11,475 nucleotides of DNA, taken from positions 1-11,475 of the forward strand of contig JAUVCP010000029.1 in NCBI GenBank assembly GCA_030590765.1, written 5' to 3'. Positions 1 to 6,817 of this stretch are shown here, piece by piece (position 1 is the first letter of the stretch; each line of letters begins with the position of its first letter). The DNA comes from Flavobacteriaceae bacterium (GTDB lineage: Bacteria; Bacteroidota; Bacteroidia; Flavobacteriales; Flavobacteriaceae). The translations under genes were made by a program, and so were the position numbers. Below the pieces are notes generated by a model, which worked only from the letters and a program-made list of their open reading frames with translations, did no database searches and was not told the origin of the DNA.

Positions 1-174
1 ATCAACAAAACAAAATGGAATCTTTGGGAAATTACTCTCCAACAAGCCCAGTACTTTAGGCTCTAAAGCTTCACCTATATTGCAGCTTATGGTTGAAAAA
101 TAAAACAATACTCCCATATTTTCATTAAGAGTTTTTTCAAATTCTTCTAAAGTGGTAACAGTGTTAAATTCCAT
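1..174 (-). CDS. Thioredoxin-like protein, partial (C-terminus outside window)
   Basis: An open frame of 58 codons reads from ATG at 174 leftward to the window edge without a stop, so only the N-terminal half is present. The product begins MEFNTVTTLEEFEKTL, continues with a hydrophobic strand (GVLFYFST), then SCNIGEALEPKV and a second strand ending in FVD. This matches the N-terminal beta-alpha-beta half of small cytoplasmic thioredoxin-family proteins of about 100 residues: the FST-x-x-C stretch sits where the thioredoxin active site lies and EPKV resembles the following KP/AP helix. There is no signal peptide. The usual CxxC is reduced here to C31-N-I-G34, so the second (resolving) cysteine is missing; another Cys lies at residue 55. 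A disulfide reductase role is therefore uncertain, although it lies head-to-head with trxB. The family call is by eye from half a protein. Confidence 0.7.
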   Translation of the reverse strand, partial: MEFNTVTTLEEFEKTLNENMGVLFYFSTISCNIGEALEPKVLGLLESNFPKIPFCFVD

Positions 175-193
175 TTTTGTATTTTTAATGGAG

Positions 194-222
194 CAAAAAT
201 ACAAAACTGAAAGTTTCACCAA
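194..222 (-). promoter_or_regulatory. Bacteroidota-type promoter for the thioredoxin-like gene
   Basis: Read on the minus strand there is TTG (222-220), an 18-base spacer, then TATTTTTG (201-194). This fits the Bacteroidota sigma-ABfr consensus of a TTG-type -33 box and a TAnnTTTG -7 box. Transcription would start near 187, giving a leader of roughly a dozen bases before the ATG at 174. Both boxes and the spacing fit, making this the best promoter in the window. Confidence 0.65.
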
Positions 223-302
223 TTATTTTTGACTATTATTTTTTATTATATCCCTATTAAGAAAAAAAATACCTAAAACCCGAATTAAAGTCAATAATTA
301 AT

Positions 303-310
303 TATTTTTG
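303..310 (+). promoter_or_regulatory. Probable -7 box for trxB
   Basis: TATTTTTG matches TAnnTTTG exactly and ends 23 bases before the trxB start codon, implying a leader of about 15-20 bases. No clear TTG lies at the -33 distance, so the call rests on the -7 element and its position. A second TATTTTTG at 224-231 is an alternative farther upstream, also without a -33 match. Confidence 0.45.
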
Positions 311-333
311 CTCAACAAATAAAAAACAATAAG

Positions 334-1281
334 ATGAGTGATACAATAGAGAGAATTAAATGTTTGATTATTGGTTCTGGTCCCGCAGGTTATACTGCAG
401 CAATTTATGCTGCGAGAGCTGATCTAAAACCAGTTATGTATACAGGAATGCAAATGGGAGGTCAATTAACTACTACAACCGAAGTGGATAATTTTCCTGG
501 TTACCCGGAAGGATCTGACGGAACTGTAATGATGGAAGACTTTAAAAAACAAGCCGAACGTTTTGGTACAGAAGTTAGATTTGGAGTTATTACTGCAGTT
601 AATTTAAGCAATAAAGTTGGTGGAATTCATAAAGTTACTGTAGATGCTTCCAAAGAAATAGAAGCAGAAACTGTTATTATTTCTACAGGTGCAACTGCCA
701 AATATTTAGGATTGGAAAGCGAACAAAGATTAATTGGAGGTGGAGTTTCTGCTTGTGCTACTTGTGATGGTTTCTTTTACAAAGGACAAGATGTTGTAGT
801 AATCGGTGCTGGTGATACTGCTGCCGAAGAAGCAACTTATTTATCAAATATCTGTAACAAAGTAACCATATTGGTTCGTAAAGATTATATGCGTGCTTCA
901 AAAGCTATGCAACATAGAGTTCAGAAAACAGAAAACATTGAAGTTATGTACCATACTGAACTTGATGAAGTATTGGGTGATAAAGTAGTTGAAGGTGTTA
1001 GAGTTGTAAATAACCAAACACAGGAAAAGCAGGTTATTGATGTAACCGGACTGTTTATTGCAATTGGACATAAACCAAATACCGAAATTTTTCAAGGTGT
1101 TTTAGATATGGATGAAGTTGGTTACCTACATACTAAAGGAAAAACTACAAAGACTAATTTACCTGGAGTTTTTGCTGCAGGTGATGTTCAGGATAAGGAA
1201 TATCGTCAGGCTGTTACTGCTGCTGGAACAGGATGTATGGCTGCGCTTGACGCGGAAAGATATTTAGGTAGTTTGGAATAA
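334..1281 (+). CDS. trxB: Thioredoxin-disulfide reductase (NADPH, FAD)
   Basis: This is a cytoplasmic flavoenzyme that passes electrons from NADPH through FAD and a redox-active disulfide to thioredoxin. At 315 residues it has the normal length of the low-molecular-weight bacterial enzyme. The FAD-binding loop GSGPAG lies at 14-19. The redox pair is C141-A-T-C144 followed by Asp145. The NADPH-binding loop GAGDTA is at 158-163, and a basic VRKDYMR segment (181-187) occupies the place of the HRRxxxR motif that contacts the NADPH 2'-phosphate. The C-terminal FAD motif is AAGDVQD followed by YRQAVTAAGTGCMAA. The start ATG at 334 leaves a short N-terminus before the first beta strand, as usual. 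It is divergent from a thioredoxin-like gene and stands alone as a transcription unit, ended by the hairpin at 1302-1335. All family residues are present, so an active enzyme is expected. Confidence 0.97.
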   Translation: MSDTIERIKCLIIGSGPAGYTAAIYAARADLKPVMYTGMQMGGQLTTTTEVDNFPGYPEGSDGTVMMEDFKKQAERFGTEVRFGVITAVNLSNKVGGIHKVTVDASKEIEAETVIISTGATAKYLGLESEQRLIGGGVSACATCDGFFYKGQDVVVIGAGDTAAEEATYLSNICNKVTILVRKDYMRASKAMQHRVQKTENIEVMYHTELDEVLGDKVVEGVRVVNNQTQEKQVIDVTGLFIAIGHKPNTEIFQGVLDMDEVGYLHTKGKTTKTNLPGVFAAGDVQDKEYRQAVTAAGTGCMAALDAERYLGSLE

Positions 1282-1301
1282 TTGTTTTTCAAAAAAGATT
1301 T

Positions 1302-1342
1302 AAAAACCTTCTTTATTCAGTTAAAGAGGGTTTTTTGTTTTT
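1302..1342. terminator. Bidirectional intrinsic terminator between trxB and the DUF368 gene
   Basis: The left arm at 1302-1314 and the right arm at 1323-1335 can form a 13-bp stem with a single G-U wobble, around an 8-base loop. On the plus strand it is followed by a T-rich run (1331-1342), and on the minus strand by a run rich in T as well, so it can stop transcripts from both convergent genes. It lies 20 bases after the trxB stop. The stem covers the last codons and stop codon (1313-1315) of the minus-strand DUF368 gene, so terminator and coding sequence are shared. Confidence 0.8.
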
Positions 1343-2338
1343 ATTCCCATACCATTCTAAAAGCAGTAAAATAATAACCCCAAAAATTATAAAACCAATA
1401 GCCTGCCAGGTTGTAGCATCTGTTAAACTTGGAATATATCTATGGTAATTCTCAATTACTTTATCACCAAGACTATCAACTAAAAATTCACCATTTTCTG
1501 TTTTATAAATGGCCTCTTTCCATGGCCATACTATGCCTAAAGATCCTGCAATAAATCCAATAATCAATGCTGTTACAGTTTGATGCCAGTGCTTTAACAG
1601 AAAACCAAGAATATGTGAAGTAATTACCAATCCGAAAACAGACCCCAAAGTAAAACTCGAAATGATCTTTAAATAACGCATACGTACCTGATCATGAATA
1701 AAATCAAAGTTCCAGGTAAAAATATCTGCAATTATTTTATATAATTCATTTACAGAATCTACTAAAAGTAACACATAATTACCCAATAATATAAGAATAA
1801 AAGATCCCGACAATCCTGGTAATGTCATTCCGGTAACACCAATAATTCCACAGAAAAAAACAAACCAAAGATTATCATTTTCCTTCGCTGGACTCATAAA
1901 ACTAATAGCAATACCTATTCCCGCACCAATTATAATCGTAATGATATTTTTTCGATTCCAATCTTTAAAGTCTTTTGCTATATAATAAATAGATCCTAAT
2001 ATCATACCAAAAAACAGACTCCACACAAACAGTTCATATTGTTTTATGAAATAATCAAGAACCTTTGACACACTAAAATAACTAAAGGTACTTCCGGCAA
2101 AGACCAACAATAAAAATCGACCATTAACATATTGGTAAAAACCTCTAAATCTTTTATTTACCAAAAGCATCAAAGCTTTTCTATTTATTTTTTGCAGTGA
2201 GTATATCAACTCTTCATAAAAACCAGTAACAAATGCAACGGTTCCTCCTGATACACCAGGAACTTTATTTGCAGCACCCATAGCTACTCCTTTTACAAAG
2301 AGCAGAATCTTATCCGTTAAAGTACGTGTGTTTTCCAC
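1313..2338 (-). CDS. DUF368 membrane protein, second copy of tandem pair (undecaprenyl-phosphate translocase family)
   Basis: This is a polytopic inner-membrane protein of 341 residues in the DUF368 (PopT) family. Members have been shown in other bacteria to move undecaprenyl phosphate back across the membrane for cell-wall and surface-polymer synthesis. Two family loops are visible: KVPGVSGGT at about 25-33 and LPGLSGSF at about 173-180, the internal-repeat re-entrant loops, each followed by hydrophobic segments. A WPW motif lies in the C-terminal third. The start is GTG at 2338, immediately after the TAA of the upstream paralogue (TAA|GTG, no gap), which implies translational coupling; the resulting N-terminus aligns well with the paralogue, supporting it. 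Relative to the upstream copy, the residues before the first loop are NK rather than DV, so the two have diverged. The last codons form part of a terminator stem. Substrate is inferred from family only. Confidence 0.88.
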   Translation of the reverse strand: MENTRTLTDKILLFVKGVAMGAANKVPGVSGGTVAFVTGFYEELIYSLQKINRKALMLLVNKRFRGFYQYVNGRFLLLVFAGSTFSYFSVSKVLDYFIKQYELFVWSLFFGMILGSIYYIAKDFKDWNRKNIITIIIGAGIGIAISFMSPAKENDNLWFVFFCGIIGVTGMTLPGLSGSFILILLGNYVLLLVDSVNELYKIIADIFTWNFDFIHDQVRMRYLKIISSFTLGSVFGLVITSHILGFLLKHWHQTVTALIIGFIAGSLGIVWPWKEAIYKTENGEFLVDSLGDKVIENYHRYIPSLTDATTWQAIGFIIFGVIILLLLEWYGNKNKKPSLTE

Positions 2339-3259
2339 TTAATCCTCTTTTTTTACTGCTAACTTTTCTAAAAAAACAATAAACATAAACCCTACAACTG
2401 CTAAAACTACAGCAAAAAACAATTCATTTTCTCCCTCATAATGAAAAGGAGAAACACTTTTTTCCTGTAAAATTTTCAACTTTCCATTGATCATTTCTGA
2501 ATCAATTACCTTTTTCCATGGCCATATCTTATTCAATGACCCAATGATAAATCCAGTCAATGTTGCCAGCGTCAAATTTTGATAATGATCAAACAACCAT
2601 TTTAATAGTCGTGAAAAGGATAACAAACCTACAATTGCACCAGCACCCAATAAGCCAATAATTTTAAAATCCTTATCATGAATAGCATCTAACACAGGTT
2701 TATACATTCCTAACAACAATAATATATAACTACCTGAAATACCAGGAAGAATCATCGCGCAAATTGCCAATGCTCCTGATAAAAAAACATATCCACTTGA
2801 AATTTCAGTAGTTTGAGGCACAAGAGTTGTAATATAATACGCAACAAAAGCTCCTATTATCAATAAAATAACTGAACCCAGATTCCATTTTGTAATTTGC
2901 TTTGCTACATGAATAATACTTGCCAGAACCAGACCGAAAAAGAATGCCCAGATCAATACAGGTTGGGTTTCTAATAAATGCCTGATCAATTTTGCTAAAG
3001 TAATAACACTGATTGCTATTCCTATTAACAAGGAGATTAAAAAATTACCATTGATCGATTGCCACATGGCAACAAATCCTTCCTTTCTTAAAACCTTGAA
3101 TGCATTTAAACTAACCTTATTAATTGAATCAATCAATTCTTCATATATTCCCGAAATAAATGCAATGGTTCCACCCGAAACTCCTGGAACAACATCAGCA
3201 GCACCCATGGCTATACCTTTTAATGAAATTATGATATAATCTTTTAATCTTCTACTCAC
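2339..3259 (-). CDS. DUF368 membrane protein, first copy of tandem pair (undecaprenyl-phosphate translocase family)
   Basis: This 306-residue polytopic membrane protein carries the canonical DUF368 signature GAADVVPGVSGGT (about 19-31) and the second repeat loop LPGISGSY (about 171-178), separated by several hydrophobic helices. A GSLNKIWPWKK stretch in the last third matches the GSLGIVWPWKE of its neighbour. DUF368/PopT proteins recycle the lipid carrier undecaprenyl phosphate by flipping it to the cytoplasmic face, so that peptidoglycan and glycan assembly can continue. The gene ends exactly where the paralogue's GTG begins, so the pair is co-transcribed and may act as partners or as two specialised versions. 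The N-terminal MSRRLKDYIIISLKG is short and basic, supporting the ATG at 3259. It follows the TPR gene after 84 bases and has its own possible -7 box. The specific substrate has not been shown for this protein. Confidence 0.9.
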   Translation of the reverse strand: MSRRLKDYIIISLKGIAMGAADVVPGVSGGTIAFISGIYEELIDSINKVSLNAFKVLRKEGFVAMWQSINGNFLISLLIGIAISVITLAKLIRHLLETQPVLIWAFFFGLVLASIIHVAKQITKWNLGSVILLIIGAFVAYYITTLVPQTTEISSGYVFLSGALAICAMILPGISGSYILLLLGMYKPVLDAIHDKDFKIIGLLGAGAIVGLLSFSRLLKWLFDHYQNLTLATLTGFIIGSLNKIWPWKKVIDSEMINGKLKILQEKSVSPFHYEGENELFFAVVLAVVGFMFIVFLEKLAVKKED

Positions 3260-3284
3260 AAAATATATGTTTACAATAAAAATT

Positions 3285-3292
3285 CAAAGATA
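3285..3292 (-). promoter_or_regulatory. Possible -7 box for the DUF368 pair, within a small inverted repeat
   Basis: Read on the minus strand, TATCTTTG is an exact TAnnTTTG match, 25 bases from the start codon at 3259. No good TTG is seen at -33. The box overlaps one arm of an inverted repeat, GATACA at 3289-3294 and TGTATC at 3302-3307 with a 7-base spacer, which could be an operator or chance. The DUF368 genes may instead be read through from the TPR gene. Confidence 0.4.
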
Positions 3293-3343
3293 CATTATTT
3301 GTGTATCCCTGAATAGTGTAAAAACTAGAAAAACTTAGATTTA

Positions 3344-4741
3344 TTATCTGGATGGATCGTATTTATTTATCAACAACTGAACTTTATCCAGCACAAATAC
3401 GGTAGGAAATAAATTTTGTATAATATGAAGATTTTCCAAATCATTTTTTAATGCTTTTTCCAATAAATGAAAACCCTCAGAATCTTTATGCAAAAGGAAA
3501 AACAATCCCGCCAAACGGTAGGTGATCTCACCCTCATCTTTATACTTTTCATTTGCATCAAATAACACTTGATTAGCCTCTTCAAACTCTCCCAAAAATA
3601 TCAAAACATCGGCTAAAGCCATATAAACTTCCAATCGGTCATCCTCTAAACCAATACATTTATAATAAGCTTTTGTTGCTTCTTCAAACAGATTTAAATT
3701 CAAATTTATTTCTGCAAATTGATGCCAGTACAAATAATTTTCTTCATCAATACTTAAGGCTTTATTGATATAATACAAGCCCTTATGATAATTTTTATTC
3801 TTTATATAAAACTCTGTTAATGCAAGCCATCCTTTATCTAACAAAGGATCTTCATTTACAGTTTTATTATAAAAATCAACAGCCTTTTGAGGTTTCTCTA
3901 ATTTTTCATAGCATTTTCCAATTCGCAAATAAGCAAATGATGTTGGCGTATCAATTTCCATTGTTTTATGATAAAAACTAATGGCCTCTTCATAACTTTC
4001 CAATTCTTCCAAAGTTTTTGCTTTTTCAAGATGAGCTCCTATAAAATTTTCATCTATCAATATGGAATAATCAAAAGCTTCCAGAGCTTTTGTAAAATCT
4101 TCAACAATAAAATATTGTCTTCCTATTTGATGCCAGGCAATTTCACTATAAGGTTCATTTTCAATGAAATTACTTAAATAATCAATGGCCTCTTTATGCT
4201 GATCAAGCATATCATAACAATATATCACATTATAGAGTGAAGAATAATTATCAAATGAAATATCCAAACTTTTTGCAAAATTAAAACGGGCTGTATCAAA
4301 ATCATCTAAATGTAAATATTCCATACCTAACATAGATAGAATATCAGCATCATCTTCGGCAAATAAAAGGGCTGTTTGTAAAGATTCAACAGCATTTTTA
4401 TGCTTTCCTTTTTTGGAATATATAGTTGCTTTTTGGATATAGATCTCTTCATTTGATGGCTCAATATCCTGAAGCTGATCCAATATCTTTTCTGCAATAT
4501 CCAGCTTATCATCTAAAATGAGTAATTCAACCTGAATCAGTTTTAATATAACAGAAGAAGGGTGCTGTGACAAGCCTAATTTTATAGCCTTTTTAGCTAG
4601 TGAAAACTTACCATCATCTACATAGAAAAGAATAATTTGTTCAAATTCATTGGAGTCAAAAAAATAAACGCTATTGGTTTTTAGCATCTTCTCAAACTTT
4701 GATAATGGTAAATTATCGTTATTATTTGAAAATTGTGTCAT
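3344..4741 (-). CDS. Tetratricopeptide repeat protein (about 12 repeats)
   Basis: The 465-residue product has no signal peptide or membrane segment, so it is probably cytoplasmic. After an N-terminal tail of about 32 residues it consists almost wholly of 34-residue helical repeats from about 33 to 437: roughly twelve units, in register without breaks. Typical TPR positions are visible in units such as EIAWHQIGRQYFIVEDFTKA and YLYWHQFAEINLNLNLFEEA, with the small/aromatic pattern (G/A-x-x-Y, F-x-x-A) repeated. The charge is strongly acidic. TPR solenoids bind protein partners; no enzymatic motif is present and the partner is unknown. It lies upstream of the DUF368 pair on the same strand and diverges from pyrR, so a scaffold role linked to envelope growth is possible but is inference only. 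The start ATG at 4741 gives a plausible polar N-terminus (MTQFSNNNDN). Confidence 0.92.
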   Translation of the reverse strand: MTQFSNNNDNLPLSKFEKMLKTNSVYFFDSNEFEQIILFYVDDGKFSLAKKAIKLGLSQHPSSVILKLIQVELLILDDKLDIAEKILDQLQDIEPSNEEIYIQKATIYSKKGKHKNAVESLQTALLFAEDDADILSMLGMEYLHLDDFDTARFNFAKSLDISFDNYSSLYNVIYCYDMLDQHKEAIDYLSNFIENEPYSEIAWHQIGRQYFIVEDFTKALEAFDYSILIDENFIGAHLEKAKTLEELESYEEAISFYHKTMEIDTPTSFAYLRIGKCYEKLEKPQKAVDFYNKTVNEDPLLDKGWLALTEFYIKNKNYHKGLYYINKALSIDEENYLYWHQFAEINLNLNLFEEATKAYYKCIGLEDDRLEVYMALADVLIFLGEFEEANQVLFDANEKYKDEGEITYRLAGLFFLLHKDSEGFHLLEKALKNDLENLHIIQNLFPTVFVLDKVQLLINKYDPSR

Positions 4742-4863
4742 AGGTTCCTCTTTTTACTCGACACTAAAGTAATATAGATTAAAGCCGTTTTTTTCAATCA
4801 GTTTATTTTTTCTTAACAATTTAATTAACACATTTTTTTATAAAAATATGACAAAAAATAATG

Positions 4864-4871
4864 TAACTTTG
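4864..4871 (+). promoter_or_regulatory. -7 box of the pyrR-pyrB-rnz operon promoter
   Basis: TAACTTTG matches TAnnTTTG exactly and lies 29 bases before the pyrR ATG, implying a leader of about 20-25 bases. No TTG is found at -33; the region upstream is AT-rich. The leader is too short to hold a PyrR-controlled terminator/antiterminator of the Bacillus kind. The rest of the 159-base divergent gap back to the TPR gene holds no other clear signal; a weak TACTTTAG element (4771-4764, minus) could serve the TPR gene. Confidence 0.6.
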
Positions 4872-4900
4872 CCCGATTAAATAATGCATTTATTGCTACT

Positions 4901-5437
4901 ATGGCCAAGAAGACCTTACTTAATGAAAAAGAGATTCACATCATTCTTCATCGTTTGGCTTGCCAACTTATAGAGAACCACCAGGATTTTTCGAATACAG
5001 TTTTAATTGGAATTCAACCAAGAGGTATTTTCTTGGCAAATCGTTTGGTAAAACTATTAAAAGAGGATTATCATATAAAACATATTACTTTAGGTGTGTT
5101 GGATATTACGTTTTACAGAGATGATTTTAGAAGGAGAGAAGATCCGCTTAAAGCAAATAAAACAGATATCAATTTTATTGTAGACAATACAAATGTTGTT
5201 TTTATTGATGATGTTCTCTTTTCAGGAAGAAGTATTAGAGCTGCATTGACAGCTATACAGGATTTTGGCCGTCCGAAAAGTATTGAATTACTGGTTTTGA
5301 TCGATAGACGATTTAGTCGCCACTTGCCTATTCAACCTGATTATAAAGGAAGACAGGTAGATGTTATAAAAAATGAACAGGTTAAGGTTGAATGGAAAGA
5401 GAATAGTAATTTAGATAATGTTTGCATCATCAATTGA
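4901..5437 (+). CDS. pyrR: Bifunctional pyr operon regulator / uracil phosphoribosyltransferase PyrR
   Basis: PyrR is a type I phosphoribosyltransferase-fold protein. In Gram-positive bacteria it binds pyr mRNA when UMP is high, and many members also convert uracil and PRPP to UMP. The 178 residues match the family length of about 180. The PRPP-binding loop VVFIDDVLFSGRSIRAAL is at 99-116 with the two acidic residues D103-D104; the IQPRGIFLANRL segment (38-49) and LDITFYRDDFRRR (67-79) are typical of PyrR rather than of Upp. The C-terminal part contains the basic IDRRFSRHLPIQPDYKGRQV region. It is the first gene of a plus-strand cluster and sits 63 bases before pyrB, which supports a pyrimidine role. 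No attenuator is visible in its leader or in the pyrR-pyrB gap, so whether it controls by RNA binding here is unclear. Confidence 0.94.
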   Translation: MAKKTLLNEKEIHIILHRLACQLIENHQDFSNTVLIGIQPRGIFLANRLVKLLKEDYHIKHITLGVLDITFYRDDFRRREDPLKANKTDINFIVDNTNVVFIDDVLFSGRSIRAALTAIQDFGRPKSIELLVLIDRRFSRHLPIQPDYKGRQVDVIKNEQVKVEWKENSNLDNVCIIN

Positions 5438-5500
5438 TAATATGGTTACTATTAAATATCATAAAGAAGGTTTAAATAAAAAACAATTTCAAATAGAGAA

Positions 5501-6430
5501 ATGACTCAGTTAAGTGTTACCAATCTGCTAGGAATCAAACATCTGAACAAAGATGATATTCAATTAATTTTCAAAACTGCCGACCATTTTAAAGAAGTAA
5601 TCAATCGCCCCATTAAAAAAGTACCATCCTTACGGGATATCACTATTGCCAATTTATTTTTTGAGAACAGTACACGAACAAAATTATCATTTGAACTTGC
5701 TGAAAAAAGACTTTCGGCAGATATCATTAATTTTTCAGCTGCACAATCTTCTGTTAAAAAAGGAGAATCCTTAATCGATACGGTAAACAATATCCTCTCA
5801 ATGAAGGTAGATATTATTGTAATGCGTCATCCCAATGAAGGAGCAGGACATTTTCTATCTAAACATATAAAAGCCAAAATAGTTAATGCCGGTGATGGAG
5901 CACATGAGCACCCAACCCAGGCATTATTAGACTCCTACTCTATTCGCGAGAAATTAGGCAGCGTAAAGGGTAAAAAAATTGTAATTGTAGGAGATATTTT
6001 ACACTCAAGAGTTGCCCTTTCAAATATATATGCACTGCAGCTTCAGGGTGCAGAAGTAAAACTTTGTGGTCCCACCACATTAATGCCTAAATATATTACC
6101 CAGCTAGGAGTTAGCTATGAAAATAGCTTAAGAAAAGCATTGGAATGGTGCGACGTAGCAAATGTTTTAAGGGTGCAGCACGAAAGAATGGATATTAAAT
6201 ACTTCCCGTCCATTAGAGAATACACCCAACTTTTTGGCATCAATAAAGAATTATTAAACTCTCTCAACAAAGAAATTGTAATAATGCATCCGGGACCTAT
6301 TAACAGAGGTGTTGAACTTACAAGTGATGTAGCAGACTCTAAACAAGCCATTATTTTAAATCAGGTAGAAAATGGTGTTGCAATTAGAATGGCTGTTATA
6401 TATTTATTAGCACAGCAAATAAAAAGGTAG
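5501..6430 (+). CDS. pyrB: Aspartate carbamoyltransferase catalytic subunit
   Basis: PyrB condenses carbamoyl phosphate with aspartate to N-carbamoyl-aspartate, the committed step of pyrimidine synthesis, in the cytoplasm. At 309 residues it has the standard catalytic-chain length. The carbamoyl-phosphate loop FFENSTRTKLSFE (53-65) contains S57-T58-R59-T60. The 80s loop SSVKKGES is at 83-90. HPTQALLDSYSI lies at 137-148, GDILHSR at 164-170, and the aspartate-side loop MHPGPINRGVEL at 262-273. All active-site motifs are intact. No regulatory pyrI gene follows; the next gene is unrelated, so the enzyme is probably an unregulated trimer or pairs with PyrR-based control. The start ATG at 5501 leads directly into the conserved N-terminal helix. 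It follows pyrR by 63 bases and precedes a STAS-like gene by 24. Confidence 0.97.
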   Translation: MTQLSVTNLLGIKHLNKDDIQLIFKTADHFKEVINRPIKKVPSLRDITIANLFFENSTRTKLSFELAEKRLSADIINFSAAQSSVKKGESLIDTVNNILSMKVDIIVMRHPNEGAGHFLSKHIKAKIVNAGDGAHEHPTQALLDSYSIREKLGSVKGKKIVIVGDILHSRVALSNIYALQLQGAEVKLCGPTTLMPKYITQLGVSYENSLRKALEWCDVANVLRVQHERMDIKYFPSIREYTQLFGINKELLNSLNKEIVIMHPGPINRGVELTSDVADSKQAIILNQVENGVAIRMAVIYLLAQQIKR

Positions 6431-6454
6431 TAAGTCACTCTATATCATTATATT

Positions 6455-6808
6455 ATGAGAATTGAAAAGAGAAATTCGTTTGTAATTTTACAAAAAATCG
6501 CCGATTTTGGTGGAAAACAAATGATAACTATTCCAGACTTCTATAATGAAGTATTTGAAAATTTATCTAATTTTAAAAACGAAAGTTTGATTATAGATCT
6601 TTCTGATAATATTAACGCTGATTTGAAAGAAATCATGTTATTTTCGCAAATTGGAAAGGAGCTAAAAAAGAACAATAAATCATTTGTTATCGTTTATGGT
6701 AACACTGATTTTAATAGTTTACCAGAAGATCTGGTTATAGTTCCTACTTTGAAAGAAGCGGAAGATATTATTGAAATTGAAAATATTGAACGTGATTTAG
6801 GATTTTAA
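6455..6808 (+). CDS. Small STAS-like (anti-sigma antagonist fold) protein of unknown function
   Basis: This 117-residue cytoplasmic protein has no signal peptide or membrane segment. The pattern resembles a STAS domain: an N-terminal strand (SFVILQKI), a helix, then ESLIIDLSDNINADLKEIMLFSQIGKELKKNN with the strand-loop-helix of the SpoIIAA core, and the next strand SFVIVYGN, followed by an acidic C-terminal helix. In classical antagonists the loop after the IDLS strand carries D-S-S-G with a phosphorylated serine; here it reads D-N-I-N-A-D-L, with no serine, so a kinase switch of that type is not expected. The protein may act as a constant binding partner. It lies between pyrB (24-base gap) and a small secreted protein (9-base gap) and is surely part of this operon. 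The fold assignment is moderate; the function is unknown. Confidence 0.75.
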   Translation: MRIEKRNSFVILQKIADFGGKQMITIPDFYNEVFENLSNFKNESLIIDLSDNINADLKEIMLFSQIGKELKKNNKSFVIVYGNTDFNSLPEDLVIVPTLKEAEDIIEIENIERDLGF

Positions 6809-6817
6809 AATTAATAT

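Noticed and set aside
898..1095. Minus-strand open frame of 65 codons inside trxB
   Set aside because: It lies wholly within a well-conserved gene, and its product is rich in Phe, Asn and Cys with no family resemblance; a shadow frame.
3051..3239. Plus-strand open frame of 62 codons inside the first DUF368 gene
   Set aside because: Antisense shadow of the conserved N-terminal region; no start signal and no plausible product.
3968..4512. Open frames on both strands within the TPR gene
   Set aside because: They overlap in-register TPR repeats and have unlikely compositions; shadows.
5560..6351. Two minus-strand open frames inside pyrB
   Set aside because: pyrB has all catalytic motifs in its frame, so these are antisense shadows.
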